A stretch of DNA of 64,000 nucleotides, taken from assembly GCA_951813625.1 (NCBI GenBank), contig CATOTS010000001.1:1-64000 (forward strand), given 5' to 3'. A program made the position numbers and the translations under genes. Below the pieces are notes generated by a model. It made no database searches. It saw only the letters and a program-made list of their open reading frames with translations, and had not been told where the DNA came from. This document shows positions 1-9,971 of this stretch, piece after piece. Numbering within the stretch: the stretch's first letter is position 1; each line of letters starts with the position of its first letter. The stretch is from an uncultured Caldilineaceae bacterium (GTDB lineage Bacteria; Chloroflexota; Anaerolineae; Caldilineales; Caldilineaceae).

Positions 1-779
1 GGGCAAGGGCTCAATCCACGAATCTGCGGGAATCTTCACGAAGAACGTGAACTGCGGGTTGGGTCAGGGGGGCGTTGCGGGGGGCGTTGCGGGGGGCGTT
101 GCGGGGGGCGTCCCCCCGCACAAGGGAGGGCCGAAGGGCCGACCGTCCAGAACGGCAGTTGCCAGTGGCCAGTGGTCAGTGGCCGGTAACTTCAAGGGCA
201 AGGGCTTTATCCACGAATTTGCACAAATCTCCACGAAGAACGTCAACTGCTGGTTGGGTCAGGGGGGCGTTGCGGGGGGCGTCCCCCCGCACAAGGGAGG
301 GCCGAAGGCCCGACCGTCCAGAACTGCAGTGGCAGAGGTCAGTGGCCAGTTGCCGGCGGCGTCAAGGGCAAGGGCTTGATCCACGAAATTGCGCGAATCT
401 CCACGAAGAGCGGCAGCTGCGGGTTGTGTCAGGGGGGCGTTGCGGGGGGCGTCCCCCCGCACAAGGGAGGGCCGCAGGCCCGACCGCCCAGAACTGCAGT
501 GGCCAGTGGTCAGTGGTCAGTTGGCGGCAACGTCAAGGGCAAGGGCTTTATCCACGAATTTGCGCGAATCTCCACGAAGAACGGCAACTGCGGGTTTTGT
601 CAGGGGGGCGTTGCGGGGGGAGTCCCCCCGCACAAGGGAGGGCCGAAGGCCCGACCGTCCAAAGGGATACAGGAAAACGTATTTCTCTACTCTTCCAGAG
701 AATGGACCGTGAACCGGCCATGACTCCATTGCTGCCCGAGGTACAGGGATTTGTGCCCCAATTTTGGATTGCACCCAAG
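1..779 (+). repeat. Tandem array of about 170-bp G-rich repeat units with a terminal tail
   Basis: Four head-to-tail units begin at about 1, 196, 366 and 537 with GGGCAAGGGCT, giving periods of 170-171 bp. Each unit holds a CCACGAA...CCACGAAGAAC block, then a G-run block, then a hairpin GCGGGGGG-N3-CCCCCCGC, then a second small hairpin GGGCCGAAGGCCC, then an AGTGGCCAGTGG-type spacer. The first unit has extra copies of the 12-bp GCGTTGCGGGGG step (75-110). The last unit runs into a tail of about 115 bp (661-775) ending CCCCAATTTTGGA. That tail is also found at the end of the copies near 15.3 kb and 34.2 kb. The open frames through this DNA are low-complexity readings of the repeat, not genes. 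Confidence 0.9.
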
Positions 780-1573
780 TGCCGTGTATGCGAGCGTACA
801 CCGGTACTCATATGAGTTGTTACGAGCGTATACGAGCGTTTGTATGACAATTTTTCGGGGTAAGAGAGGCCATGAGAAGGTGTAGTTTGGAATGAAAGGG
901 GGGACGAGCGAACGGCTTAGCAAGGAGGCCGTAGCAAGAGTGGTATTGTGTCAATAATTAAATATTAATTTGAAGTATATGTTTGTGAGTAACAGAGCCT
1001 CGGGCCCAAAAGGGTCACGCAGTCTTTGGGCCAAGGGGCCTCGTGCACTGACTGTCGTGGCACCGGATTCAAGTCGTTGGCAGATTCTCAAGGGTGGCGG
1101 ACGGTAGCGGGATGCCGCGGTTGCGCCTGTTGCCGAATGGGGCAAGAGTCTGTACATCCTGGACACCTGACGACTGAATTCTGATCGCCACGAACTAGCC
1201 ACCCATGATGGTAGCGGACAGCTACAGCGTAAGATGATTGTGGGAGAATGAGAAGAAGGCTGGCATAGTACTACGCGAAGTATTTTCCCTCTTCCACGGT
1301 GGTGAACATTGGAGCGACATGTGGAGTTGATCGTTTCGATGACACTTGTCGCGTTCCTATCCGTTCAAGGGCGGCACGAACTGGGGCCGCCGGGGTTGGA
1401 CGAGGAGATTCTTTGTGCCCAGAGGAAGATTGGCGAGAGTGGGCCGACCCGGCATTGCCGGTCCCGCGCTTCTCCGGCTACAGTGACCGTTTCAGCGCGG
1501 CGTACATGAGGAGGGTTTTGGGCTAGAGCGTGGTCCAACTTGCGGCCGGCGAATGGTTATGCCCGGCGACGGG
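780..1573. other. Intergenic stretch without a recognisable gene
   Basis: Short open frames occur on both strands, but none has a convincing ribosome site or a recognisable family. The part around 900-990 is AT-richer than its surroundings, which may mark old insertion or decay. The longest candidate (1299-1526, plus) has no recognisable domain. No RNA gene was seen. Confidence 0.5.
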
Positions 1574-2476
1574 TCAGGCCGAGTAGCCCATCTGTGCCGA
1601 TTTGCGCGTGCGGAGAACGCCTTCGAGGGAGTAGATGAGGAGGGCGGCCCAGATGAAGGCGTAGCCGACGAGGTCGGCGGTGGTGAAGGGCTCTTTGTAG
1701 AGGAAGACACCGAGGAGGAACTGGGTGGAGGGGGCGAGGTACTGCAACAGCCCGAGTGTTGACAGGGGGATATGGCGGGATGCTGCGCCGAAACTGACGA
1801 GGGGGACGGCCGAGACGACCCCGGTTCCGAGCAGAAGGGCGATGCGGACCCAGCCGCCGCCAGTCATTGCGCCGCCGCCCTGTTGGCCGGTGATCAGCAG
1901 AAAGAGGAGCGCCGGCCCCAGCATGAGTGTCATCTCGGTACCGAAGCCCTGGGCGCCGCTGACATCGATTTTTTTTCTGATCACGCCGTAGATGCCGAAG
2001 GTTGAGGCCAGCGAAAGCGCGATCCAAGGCAACTCGCCGCGGTTGAGCGTCAGGTAGAGGACGCCGGCTGCGGCGACGAGGACTGCAGTTCTCTGGCCGC
2101 CGCGCAGCCGTTCGCCGAGGAAGAGGCTGGCAAGGAGCACGCTGAGCAGCGGGTTGATGAAGTAGCCCAGGCTAATCCTGGCGACGTAGCCGGTGTTGAC
2201 GGCCCACATGTAGGTGAACCAGTTGACGAGGGTGAGGAGGGAGGCGGCGCACAGGAGCAGGAGCGTACGTGGGGAGCGCCTCAGGCTGTGCAACCAGGTA
2301 CGATCTCGCAGAACGGTGAGAAAGAGGAGCATGGTAACCGCCGACCAGACCAGGCGGTGGGCCAAAGTCTCGAGAACGGGAAGATCCTGTAGCTGCTTCC
2401 AGTAGATTGGCAGAAAGCCCCAGGTCCCGTAGGCGAGAAGTGCGTAGAGGTAGCCGCGAACTGATGAAATCTTCAT
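1574..2476 (-). CDS. rarD: RarD-type EamA/DMT family transporter
   Basis: This is a 300-residue, very hydrophobic protein with about ten membrane segments, the usual size of RarD. The RarD-type signatures are present: a GTWGFLPIYWK segment at the N-terminus, LVNWFTYMWAVNTG and LGYFINPLLSVLL in the middle, and LLQYLAPSTQFLLGVFLYKE near the C-terminus. The family belongs to the drug/metabolite transporter superfamily in the inner membrane; the substrate is unknown. I chose the ATG at 2476 because it begins the conserved MKISSVRGYLYALLAYG segment; the open frame upstream of it is low-complexity and runs into the neighbouring hydrolase gene. It lies 49 bp after the stop of that hydrolase on the same strand, so the two may be co-transcribed. 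Confidence 0.88.
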   Translation of the reverse strand: MKISSVRGYLYALLAYGTWGFLPIYWKQLQDLPVLETLAHRLVWSAVTMLLFLTVLRDRTWLHSLRRSPRTLLLLCAASLLTLVNWFTYMWAVNTGYVARISLGYFINPLLSVLLASLFLGERLRGGQRTAVLVAAAGVLYLTLNRGELPWIALSLASTFGIYGVIRKKIDVSGAQGFGTEMTLMLGPALLFLLITGQQGGGAMTGGGWVRIALLLGTGVVSAVPLVSFGAASRHIPLSTLGLLQYLAPSTQFLLGVFLYKEPFTTADLVGYAFIWAALLIYSLEGVLRTRKSAQMGYSA

Positions 2477-2525
2477 GCTGGCGAGGCATGAGGAAAAGTG
2501 CGCTCGCGCCTGCTGCGCGCAGGTG

Positions 2526-5054
2526 TCACGAGCGGCCGCCGCGCAGCAGGAGACGATGCCGGGCCTCTGCTTCAACGGCGGGCCGGGTCCAGGGCATCTT
2601 GTGGTAGGCGCCTTCGAGCCACATTGGGATTTGGTCGGCGTAGTTGCGGCTGACGGGATGGCCGGACTGGCCGCTGGCGGTGACGCCCAGGGCGGCGTCC
2701 CAGTTGCCGACGTCGAGGATTTGCCGGTAACCGGCATGCACCTGCACGAGACCGGGCGGCAGTTCGGGCATGGACCCTGTCTGGTTGGGGGTGGTGCCGT
2801 CGCCGCCGATGGGGTAGGGGCCGCGATTGAAGAGCCAGCCGAGGATGGGCGCGCTGCCGAGCGTATGGCTGTAGCGGACCTGGTGCATTTTGCCGTAGGC
2901 CCATTTGCGCGGGGTCGGGTTCACCTCGCGGCGCAGACGATGCACGGCCAGTTTGAGGGCGTCCTCGATCAGCTCCTCTCTTGAGCGGCGGCGGCCGGTG
3001 ACGGCGTCGGTATACCAGGGCGACTCTTCGTTGTTTTGAAGCAACTCGAGGAGGCGCGTCTCGGCGCGCAGCATGAAGCCGTTGATGAGAAAGATGGGGC
3101 TGCTGCCCCTGCCCAGGTAGGCCTCGGCCGTTGCGCCGAGCTTCTGCCCAAAGACCAGGTCCAGAAGGTGGAGGAGGGTATAGCGAAAGACGAGCGCGGC
3201 CCCGCTCTCCTGGTCCATGTGATAGCCCCAGTCCTGGAGCATATTGACGGCGACGCGCACGTAAGGGTCGTCGCTGAGGTGGCGGGTCAGCAGGGGCGTC
3301 AGCGCCTCGGCGTAGAGGCTGGTCACATCGAGCTGAATCTGCTCCATGTCGCGCAGCGAGAGCCGTTTTTTCTGCCCCAGCATTTCCTCTATGCGCCGGG
3401 CGCGCCAGCCGGGCATCGTCTCGAAGGTGAGAACGTGGGGGTAGTCGTCGCCGGTAATCTTGTTGTTTGCGGTTACGACGAAGCCGCTGGACGGATTCAG
3501 CACGCGAGGCAGCTCATCTTCCGGGATCAGCCCGACCCACTCGTAGTCCTTGCACCAGCCGGGCACGGGGACGAGGCCGTTGCCGTTGCGGCGGACGGGG
3601 ACGGCGCCGGCGAGGCGGGTAGCGACGTTGCCGTCGCGGTCGGCGTAGACGAAGACCTGGGAGGGCGCGGTCCAGTCGGCCAGCGCTTGGTCGAACTGCT
3701 GCCAGTTGCGGGCACGGTTGACCCGCAGGACGGCCTGAATCACCTTACCCTGGTCGTGGCCTATCCAGCGGAGGGCGAGGGGGGCGACGGTCAGGACGGG
3801 GTCGTCGGGAAAGCCTTCGGGCGCAGTCTGTGGATCGAGGAGACCGCTCAACAGCGGGCCGTGGCGGGTGATTGCAACCTCTTCGACGTGGGGATGGGTG
3901 CGGTTGCGGAGGTAGATTTCCTCGCGGACGACGGTTGCTTCCTCCCATTCGCCCTCGTATTCAAAACGGGGAGGCTTGCCGGGCTCGTTTTGTGGGTGGG
4001 GGCGCTCGATGTAGAGATCCTGGACATCGGGGAAGGCGTTTGTCATGCCCCAGGCGATCTGTTCATTGTGGCCGATTATGATTCCAGGCGCACCGGCGAA
4101 GGAGGCCCCGCTGACATGGAGTGCGGTTTCGGGCGAACCGTCGGGCGGGGTGCAGGAGAGGTGCATTTCGTACCAGGCGCCGGGCATGGTCATCACGAGG
4201 TGGGGATCGTTGCAGAGAATTGGACGGCCGCTTGTCGTCTTGGCGGCGGAGACGGCCCAGGCATTGCTTCCCTGCCCCATGCCCTCGCCGCCGAACGGCA
4301 ACCATTCCTTGAGCTGCTCGTATTCGTTCAGCATGAGGCCGGCGGTATGCAGCAAGCGCATCGATTCCACGCTGCCGGCTGCTTCGGACACGGCAGGGTT
4401 GGTGGCGGGATAGTCCGGTTCCAGGTCGGCGGCGAGGGTAGAATCCAGCCTGGCCGCGAGCTGGAGGCGAACCAGTTCGCTTTCCCAGTTGATACAGAGA
4501 CTCCAGGCCACCATTTTGCCGAAAGCGAGGATGTCGAGCGGCGACCAGGGCTCAGGTTGGCGGCGGAGGAGATTGAACTCTGCGGCCAATTTGCCGCGAC
4601 GGCTGCGGATGTAGGCGTTGACACCTTCGCAGTAATGGTTGAGGGTCTTCGTGGTGGCTTCGTCGAGCGCGGCCAGGTCCGCTTCGGCGACGCGGCGAAA
4701 GCCGACGATGCGGCTGAAGCGATCGGCGTCGAGCGCGACTTCGCCGAACAGTTCGGACAGGCGTCCGTGGGAGACTCTCCGGTTTTGCTCCATCTGCCAG
4801 AACCGGTCCTGGGCGTGGACAAAGCCCTGGGCGCGCCACAGGTCGGCCTCGGTCTGGGCGAAGACGTGGGGGATGCCGTGCTTGTCGCGCAGGACTTCGA
4901 CCGCGGCGTCCAGTTCGGGCAGGTCGAGCTCGCCTTCGTGTTGGGGCGCGGGCCGTTGGACCAGCCACCAGTAGATATAGATGATCAGCCCACCGCTGAG
5001 GAGAATGACAACGAAGAGGAGGGCGAGGGCCAGGATGACAGTTGTCAGGCTCAT
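2526..5054 (-). CDS. Penicillin acylase family Ntn hydrolase, membrane-anchored
   Basis: An 842-residue protein of the penicillin/acylhomoserine-lactone acylase family (N-terminal-nucleophile hydrolases), which cleave amide bonds after self-processing into two chains. A single hydrophobic segment at residues 6-30 should anchor or export it. The alpha-chain region has DKHGIPHVFAQT (about 57-68) and GFVHAQDRFWQMEQ (77-90). The predicted beta-chain nucleophile is Ser263 in GMGQGSNAWAV, followed by ILCNDPHL as in the family. The ATG at 5054 begins the hydrophobic anchor; the longer upstream frame has no homology character and overlaps the promoter region of the divergent queA. The substrate cannot be told from sequence: beta-lactams, acyl-homoserine lactones and other N-acyl compounds are all possible. 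Confidence 0.9.
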   Translation of the reverse strand: MSLTTVILALALLFVVILLSGGLIIYIYWWLVQRPAPQHEGELDLPELDAAVEVLRDKHGIPHVFAQTEADLWRAQGFVHAQDRFWQMEQNRRVSHGRLSELFGEVALDADRFSRIVGFRRVAEADLAALDEATTKTLNHYCEGVNAYIRSRRGKLAAEFNLLRRQPEPWSPLDILAFGKMVAWSLCINWESELVRLQLAARLDSTLAADLEPDYPATNPAVSEAAGSVESMRLLHTAGLMLNEYEQLKEWLPFGGEGMGQGSNAWAVSAAKTTSGRPILCNDPHLVMTMPGAWYEMHLSCTPPDGSPETALHVSGASFAGAPGIIIGHNEQIAWGMTNAFPDVQDLYIERPHPQNEPGKPPRFEYEGEWEEATVVREEIYLRNRTHPHVEEVAITRHGPLLSGLLDPQTAPEGFPDDPVLTVAPLALRWIGHDQGKVIQAVLRVNRARNWQQFDQALADWTAPSQVFVYADRDGNVATRLAGAVPVRRNGNGLVPVPGWCKDYEWVGLIPEDELPRVLNPSSGFVVTANNKITGDDYPHVLTFETMPGWRARRIEEMLGQKKRLSLRDMEQIQLDVTSLYAEALTPLLTRHLSDDPYVRVAVNMLQDWGYHMDQESGAALVFRYTLLHLLDLVFGQKLGATAEAYLGRGSSPIFLINGFMLRAETRLLELLQNNEESPWYTDAVTGRRRSREELIEDALKLAVHRLRREVNPTPRKWAYGKMHQVRYSHTLGSAPILGWLFNRGPYPIGGDGTTPNQTGSMPELPPGLVQVHAGYRQILDVGNWDAALGVTASGQSGHPVSRNYADQIPMWLEGAYHKMPWTRPAVEAEARHRLLLRGGRS

Positions 5055-5295
5055 GGGTTTTCGTCGGAAACGCTTCACTGGACTTCCATTCCGTGGTGGT
5101 CTGAGATCCACAGCTCCAGTCAAGCAGGGCACGCTGGTGGGAGACGGCCGTCGAGTCCGGACTGCAGCACGCTTCCCCGATTCTATCACCTGTGATAAAA
5201 CCAGGTGAAATCGTCCAGCAAACCGACTGGTCCGGCGGTTGTTCCAGGGGCTGTGCGGCAAATGGGACGGGGGATGCGCTGGCGGCGGCATTACT

Positions 5296-6381
5296 ATGCG
5301 AACCGAACTCTTCGATTTCGACCTACCCAGAAGCTTTATCGCGCAGCAGCCGGCTGAGCCGCGCGACAGCAGCCGTTTGCTCGTGCTTGAACGTGCCACG
5401 GGGCGTGTCGAGCACCGCAGGTTCAGCGAGATCGACGCTTTTTTGCAGGCGGGCGACGTTCTCGTCGCCAACGACAGCCGCGTGATCCCGGCGCGACTGA
5501 AGGGCCATAAGCCGACGGGCGGCGCGGTGGAGGTCTTTCTGCTGCGCAGGGCGGACGACGAGGGCCGGGAGTGGCGCTGCCTGGTGCGCGGGCGGGGCCT
5601 GGGCGCGGGCGCGGAGGTCGAACTGGATGCCCGTCCGGTGCGGGCGCAGATTGCATCGGAAGAGGGGGGCGGGCTGCGGACGGTGCGGTTTTCGGAGCCG
5701 ATCGGAGAAGAGCTGGCAGCCCTGGGAGAGATCCCACTGCCGCCGTATATCCGCGACTACAGGGGAGACAGGGGGCGTTACCAGACGGTGTATGGCCGGG
5801 TTGAGGGCAGCGCGGCCGCGCCGACGGCCGGTCTGCATTTCACGCCGGAGCTGCTGAGGGCTCTTGCTGAGCTAGGGACCGGGTGGGAGACGATTACCCT
5901 TCACGTTGGATTGGACACTTTTGGTCCGGTCACCGCTGAGCGCGTATCTGAGCACCGGATTCACCGGGAGTGGGCGGAGCTGTCGGCGAAGGTGGCGGGG
6001 GCGGTCAATTCGGCGCGGCGGAACGGGGGCCGGGTGATATCGGTTGGCACGACGTCTGCGCGCGCGCTGGAGTACGCCGCTACGAGCGCGCAGGGGATCG
6101 AACCATACGGGAGTCAGAGCTGGCAGACGGCCGTCGTGCCGTTTGCGGCCGAGGTCGATCTGTTCATCTACCCGGGCTACCGTTTTCGGGCGGTCGACGC
6201 GCTGCTCACGAACTTTCACCTGCCGCGCTCGTCGTTGCTGATGCTCGTGAGCGCATTTGTCGGCCAGGCCCATGCAGAGGATTTGGACAGGGGACGGGAG
6301 CTTCTGCTGGACGTGTACGAGGCGGCGAAAAGGGAGGGGTATCGCTTCTACAGTTTCGGCGACGCCATGCTGATTGTTTAG
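5296..6381 (+). CDS. queA: S-adenosylmethionine:tRNA ribosyltransferase-isomerase (QueA)
   Basis: A 361-residue protein matching QueA along its whole length. QueA moves the ribosyl part of S-adenosylmethionine onto preQ1 in tRNA to make epoxyqueuosine, in the cytoplasm. Family landmarks are the N-terminal MRTELFDFDLP and FIAQQPAEPRD, then DVLVANDSRVIPARLKG, PLPPYIRDY, the APTAGLHFT segment, TLHVGLDTFGPV, VGTTSARALE, and the C-terminal LLTNFHLPRSSLLMLVSAF. The ATG at 5296 begins the conserved start; the frame upstream has no family similarity. It is the only plus-strand gene in this stretch, divergent from the acylase gene and convergent with pyrD, whose stop lies 24 bp beyond. Confidence 0.95.
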   Translation: MRTELFDFDLPRSFIAQQPAEPRDSSRLLVLERATGRVEHRRFSEIDAFLQAGDVLVANDSRVIPARLKGHKPTGGAVEVFLLRRADDEGREWRCLVRGRGLGAGAEVELDARPVRAQIASEEGGGLRTVRFSEPIGEELAALGEIPLPPYIRDYRGDRGRYQTVYGRVEGSAAAPTAGLHFTPELLRALAELGTGWETITLHVGLDTFGPVTAERVSEHRIHREWAELSAKVAGAVNSARRNGGRVISVGTTSARALEYAATSAQGIEPYGSQSWQTAVVPFAAEVDLFIYPGYRFRAVDALLTNFHLPRSSLLMLVSAFVGQAHAEDLDRGRELLLDVYEAAKREGYRFYSFGDAMLIV

Positions 6382-6405
6382 GGAGCGTTTGCTGCCGCTG
6401 CGCGG

Positions 6406-7413
6406 TCAGGCTGCGACCGGGGCGGGTGGCGTGGACGGTGTTGTCGCGTAGAAGGGTTCGCGGTGGGCGCGGTCGTGCAGGTCGGCGATGGAGTCTGCGT
6501 TCTGCGCGGCCATCCACTGTTGCAGTTCGGCGCGAATCAACTGAATGGCGTTTTCGCCGCGCTGGTAGATGGCGCTGCCGACGCCGACGACGGTTGCGCC
6601 GGCCATGAGCATCTCGACTGCGTCCTGACCGCTGGAGACCCCGCCGGTGCCTATGATGGGGGTGCGGGGACAGGCCTTGCGGGCATCGTAGACGGCTTTG
6701 AGGGCGATAGGTTTGAGTGCGGGGCCGCTGATGCCGCCGCTGCGGTTGGCGAGGACCGGCTGGCCGCTGTACGGGTCGATGATCAGGCCCGGCATGGTGT
6801 TGATGGCGCAGAGAGCGTCGGCGCCGGCCTCGACGACGGCGGCGGCGATGCGGCCCACGCTGGGCACATTGGGCGCAAGTTTGACGATGACCGGAATCTG
6901 GGTTTCGGCAACGGCTTCCTTCACGAATTGGGTAACGGCGGCGGCCGAATTGGGGTTTGCGGCGAAGGGTTCACCGAAGCTGTCTTCGACGTTGGGGCAG
7001 GAGATGTTCACTTCGATTGCGTCGGGCCGGGCCTGGGCGATGCGGCCGGCGACGTCGCCGAATTCGGCGGCTGTGCCGGCAAAGATGCTGGCCAGGACGA
7101 GGACGCCGCGCGGTTGCAGCCGCGCCCTGGCTTCATGCAGCAGGCCGACCTCTTCTTCCACGCCAGGGTTGGCCAAGCCGATGGCGTTGAGAAGACCCCC
7201 GCCCCAGTCGATGCAGGAGGGGTTGACGTGGCCGCTGCGCGGGGCTGGGCCGCAACTCTTGGCGGTGACGGCACCGCAGCCGTCGGCAGCCGCCCGCTCG
7301 AGCAGGCTGACCGTCGTGCCCCAGATGCCGCTGGCGAGCACCAGGGGCGAGGAGAGTTCGCGGTCGAGAAATGTGACTGACAGACTGGGCATTTCCTCAC
7401 TCAATTTGCTCAC
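6406..7413 (-). CDS. pyrD: Dihydroorotate dehydrogenase, class 1 (PyrD)
   Basis: An FMN-dependent class 1 dihydroorotate dehydrogenase that oxidises dihydroorotate to orotate in de novo pyrimidine synthesis. It shows the [10 protein letters not shown] and [10 protein letters not shown] start, [10 protein letters not shown] with the likely catalytic Cys, [10 protein letters not shown], the NTMPG region, [11 protein letters not shown], and [22 protein letters not shown] used the GTG at 7413: it overlaps the stop of the upstream pyrF-pyrE gene in a GTGA arrangement and follows a G-rich stretch. The ATG at 7392 is an alternative start. The partner subunit PyrK of NAD-dependent class 1B enzymes is not in this window, so the electron acceptor is unknown. 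It forms an operon with pyrF-pyrE. Confidence 0.9.
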   Translation of the reverse strand: MSKLSEEMPSLSVTFLDRELSSPLVLASGIWGTTVSLLERAAADGCGAVTAKSCGPAPRSGHVNPSCIDWGGGLLNAIGLANPGVEEEVGLLHEARARLQPRGVLVLASIFAGTAAEFGDVAGRIAQARPDAIEVNISCPNVEDSFGEPFAANPNSAAAVTQFVKEAVAETQIPVIVKLAPNVPSVGRIAAAVVEAGADALCAINTMPGLIIDPYSGQPVLANRSGGISGPALKPIALKAVYDARKACPRTPIIGTGGVSSGQDAVEMLMAGATVVGVGSAIYQRGENAIQLIRAELQQWMAAQNADSIADLHDRAHREPFYATTPSTPPAPVAA

Positions 7414-8915
7414 CCACCCCCGTTTTCTGAATTGAAGGCCGCGCCGCCCGCCTCCGGGCACAGCAACTTTTCCCGAATATCAGAAGGAATATGCCCTGTC
7501 GCGGCCAAGAGCTGCAGGACCTCGTCGAGGGCGAGGACACTGTGGACGCGTATGCCGGCCTGCTGCAGGTTTTCGACGCCGCCTTGCTGTCTGTCGAGGA
7601 GGACAACGGCATCCTCGACGACGAGGCCGGCGCTGCGAAAGAGCTCGACCGAACTCACGATGCTGCCGCCGGTTGTGATCACGTCCTCGATGACGGCAAC
7701 GCGCTCACCGGGTCGCCAGATGCCCTCGATGTCCTTGCCGAGGCCATGGCTCTTGGCCTCTTTGCGATTGTAGATCAAGGGGATGCCGCTGGCGAGTGAG
7801 ACGGCGGCGCCGATGGGGAGCGCGGCGTAGGGGATGCCGGCGATGCGGTGGCAGTCGAGATATTCGAGCAGCCTGGCGTAGGCGCGGGCGGCGGTCTGCA
7901 TGAGGCTGGGCTGGCTGACGAGCAGCCGCAGGTCGACGTAGAGGGAGGAGCGCTGACCGCTGGCGAGGGTGAAGTCGCCGAACTGGAGTGCGCCCAACTC
8001 GGCCAGGCCGATGATCAGCTCCCTGTGTTTGGAAGCGGGACGAGAGGAAACGAGGACATTGCCACTCTTTGCTGGGCGCGCGGCGCGCCTGGCCTGGTTG
8101 ATGCGGCTCCTCAACTCCTGCGCGGCGCGACGGGGATCCTGCGCCTGGGTGATGCTGCGGGTGGCGGCAACGAGGACGCCCATGCCGTCGGGGCGGAGAC
8201 CGGCCGTCAATGCCGCTTCAATATCGCCTCCCTGTGCACCGACGCCGGGAGCGAGCAGCCAGGCCTCGGGCGCGAGGCCGCGCACTTCGGCCAGAGACTC
8301 GGGATAGGTGGCGCCGACGACCAGCCCTACATTCGAGGACCAGGTGACCGCCTCTTTGGCAACTTGGAGGAAGAGTGGCAGGTCGCCGCCGCAGACCGGC
8401 AGCTTCTGCAGAACGCCGGCGCTCGGGTTGGAGGTGTGGCAGAGGACAAAGAGGCCCTTGCCTTCGTAGGCGGCGAAAGGGGCGATGCTGTCCTGTCCCA
8501 AATAGGGGCTGAGCGTGACCGCGTCTACGCCAAGCTCGTCGAAGCAGGCGCGGGCGTAGGCGGCCGCGGTAGAACCGATATCGCCGCGTTTGGCGTCGAG
8601 GAGGACGGGAATGTCATCGGGAACAGCGGCGATTGTAGCTCGCAGCAGGGCCATGCCCCGATCGCCCAGGGCTTCGTAGAAGGCGATGTTGGGCTTGTAG
8701 CAGCAGACCAAGTCGGAGGTTGCCTTGATGACGGCGCGATTCCAACGCAGGAGGGCGTCGCAGGTCCCGGCGCCTTGGCCCTCTGCCATTTTGCGCCCGG
8801 ACTGTTGGCGAGACAGGTACTTCGCGGGACAGGCTTCCGGCGTGGGGTCGAGGCCGACACACAGCAGCGATTCGTTGCGGCGCGCGGCGGTCTCAAGCTT
8901 GGCGAAAAAGGACAT
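7410..8915 (-). CDS. pyrF-pyrE: Orotidine-5'-phosphate decarboxylase / orotate phosphoribosyltransferase fusion (PyrF-PyrE)
   Basis: A 501-residue bifunctional enzyme covering the last two steps to UMP. Residues 1-275 are a type-2 orotidine phosphate decarboxylase with the catalytic DAKRGD (107-112), the CVGLDPTPE start and [10 protein letters not shown]. Residues about 297-490 are an orotate phosphoribosyltransferase with [19 protein letters not shown] and the PRPP-binding [13 protein letters not shown] (406-418). A linker rich in Arg and Ala (270-296) joins them. The domain order is the reverse of animal UMP synthase, in which PyrE comes first. The stop overlaps the pyrD start, so orotate made by PyrD would go straight to this enzyme. 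Confidence 0.95.
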   Translation of the reverse strand: MSFFAKLETAARRNESLLCVGLDPTPEACPAKYLSRQQSGRKMAEGQGAGTCDALLRWNRAVIKATSDLVCCYKPNIAFYEALGDRGMALLRATIAAVPDDIPVLLDAKRGDIGSTAAAYARACFDELGVDAVTLSPYLGQDSIAPFAAYEGKGLFVLCHTSNPSAGVLQKLPVCGGDLPLFLQVAKEAVTWSSNVGLVVGATYPESLAEVRGLAPEAWLLAPGVGAQGGDIEAALTAGLRPDGMGVLVAATRSITQAQDPRRAAQELRSRINQARRAARPAKSGNVLVSSRPASKHRELIIGLAELGALQFGDFTLASGQRSSLYVDLRLLVSQPSLMQTAARAYARLLEYLDCHRIAGIPYAALPIGAAVSLASGIPLIYNRKEAKSHGLGKDIEGIWRPGERVAVIEDVITTGGSIVSSVELFRSAGLVVEDAVVLLDRQQGGVENLQQAGIRVHSVLALDEVLQLLAATGHIPSDIREKLLCPEAGGAAFNSENGGG

Positions 8916-9056
8916 ACGGCTACCTCGTGTCTACAGAACAGAACCACGCGTCACTGTAGGCGCGGCTGGGCCCATGTTACGCAAGTGAGGTTGATTGGCC
9001 ATACAGGGGGCACATCGGGGGCCATCGAAGGACTCGGCCCAAAGTGGACTCAAGAG

Positions 9057-9965
9057 CTACATTGCGGCCAGCGCGGCCAAGCCGGCGTCTGCGAGGTCAG
9101 CGGCCATCCTCTCCTCCTTTGCGGCGGTTATAGGTTCTTGTGGGAGGCGGGGATCGCCGCAGTCAAAGCCGAGGCGTTTCAGGGCTACGCGCATGGCGGC
9201 GGCGACGCCGTGTTCGATCATCACGGCGGTCAAGCGATTGGCCCGCTTTTGCAGTTCCAGGGCCTGTGCAACATCGCCTGCTTCGTAACTTTCGCGCATC
9301 AGGCGGTAGGGGCCGGGCATGACGTTGAGGGTTGTGCCGATGTTGCCCGGTGCGCCCATCATCAGAGCGAAGAGGCACTGTTCGTCCATACCGGAGAAGA
9401 TTGTCCAGTCTTTGTCGTGAGTGTGCGCGTCGCCAAGTTCGATGATCTGCGCCAGCTCGAACATGCTCGGGCCGGTGTACTTTGCGCCAGAAATGTTGGG
9501 GATGCGGCAGAGGAGCTCGCGCATCAGCGAAACTGCGTCGGTCTGCCCGCCGAAGATGTAGGGCAAAAAGGGGAGGCCGGGCGCGGCTGCGGCGATCGCC
9601 TCGTAATGGCGGTAGCTGGCTTCGAGGCCGCCGAGGTAGACGGGCAGCACTGAGCTCACGCCGTCGGCGCCGGTGTCCTGGGCGTGGGCAGCAAGGGCGA
9701 AGGCTTCGCGGGTGCTGATGCTGCCGACGTGGACGATGGTGGGGACGCGGCCACCGACCTGCGCCACAACTGTCTCGACGACGGCGCGGCGTTCGGCGGG
9801 GGGCAAGAGGAGACCTTCACCTGTACCGCCGCAGAGGTAGAGGCCATCGACCTTTTTTTCGAGCAGCCAGTCGACCAGGTCACAGAGGACGGCGATGTTG
9901 ACGCCGCCGTCAGTGGTTGCGGGCGTGACGAGCGCGGGCCAGGCACCGTGAAATGTATTCTTCAT
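9057..9965 (-). CDS. Dihydrodipicolinate synthase / N-acetylneuraminate lyase family aldolase
   Basis: A 302-residue (beta/alpha)8 class I aldolase of the DapA/NanA family. It has the pyruvate-carboxylate loop GGTGEG (46-51), a Tyr at 136 in LPYIFGG and the Schiff-base Lys162 in ISGAKYTGP. The GTGEG form is more common in sialic acid lyase-like and sugar-acid members than in DapA. The gene starts just 6 bp after the stop of the sugar permease gene (lplC-type), so the likely role is cleavage or dehydration of a sugar acid imported by that transporter rather than lysine synthesis. That role is an inference from context; the substrate is not shown by the sequence. Confidence 0.85.
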   Translation of the reverse strand: MKNTFHGAWPALVTPATTDGGVNIAVLCDLVDWLLEKKVDGLYLCGGTGEGLLLPPAERRAVVETVVAQVGGRVPTIVHVGSISTREAFALAAHAQDTGADGVSSVLPVYLGGLEASYRHYEAIAAAAPGLPFLPYIFGGQTDAVSLMRELLCRIPNISGAKYTGPSMFELAQIIELGDAHTHDKDWTIFSGMDEQCLFALMMGAPGNIGTTLNVMPGPYRLMRESYEAGDVAQALELQKRANRLTAVMIEHGVAAAMRVALKRLGFDCGDPRLPQEPITAAKEERMAADLADAGLAALAAM

Positions 9966-9971
9966 ATTGGG

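Noticed and set aside
1..665. CRISPR array
   Set aside because: The unit is about 170 bp with no short constant repeat separated by unique spacers, and no cas gene is nearby.
47..923. Overlapping open frames with GALRGASPRTREGRR-type proteins through the repeat array
   Set aside because: The translations follow the repeat period exactly in several frames at once and have no non-repeat domain; they are readings of the G-rich repeat.
951..1526. Small open frames in the intergenic stretch
   Set aside because: No ribosome site, no recognisable domain, and different frames overlap each other.
3036..5195. Long open frame on the strand opposite the acylase
   Set aside because: It is a shadow of the acylase gene: high G+C third positions remove stops on the opposite strand. 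The acylase has clear family motifs and this does not.
7848..9653. Long plus-strand open frame opposite pyrF-pyrE and the aldolase
   Set aside because: Antisense shadow across two unrelated real genes, with no domain.
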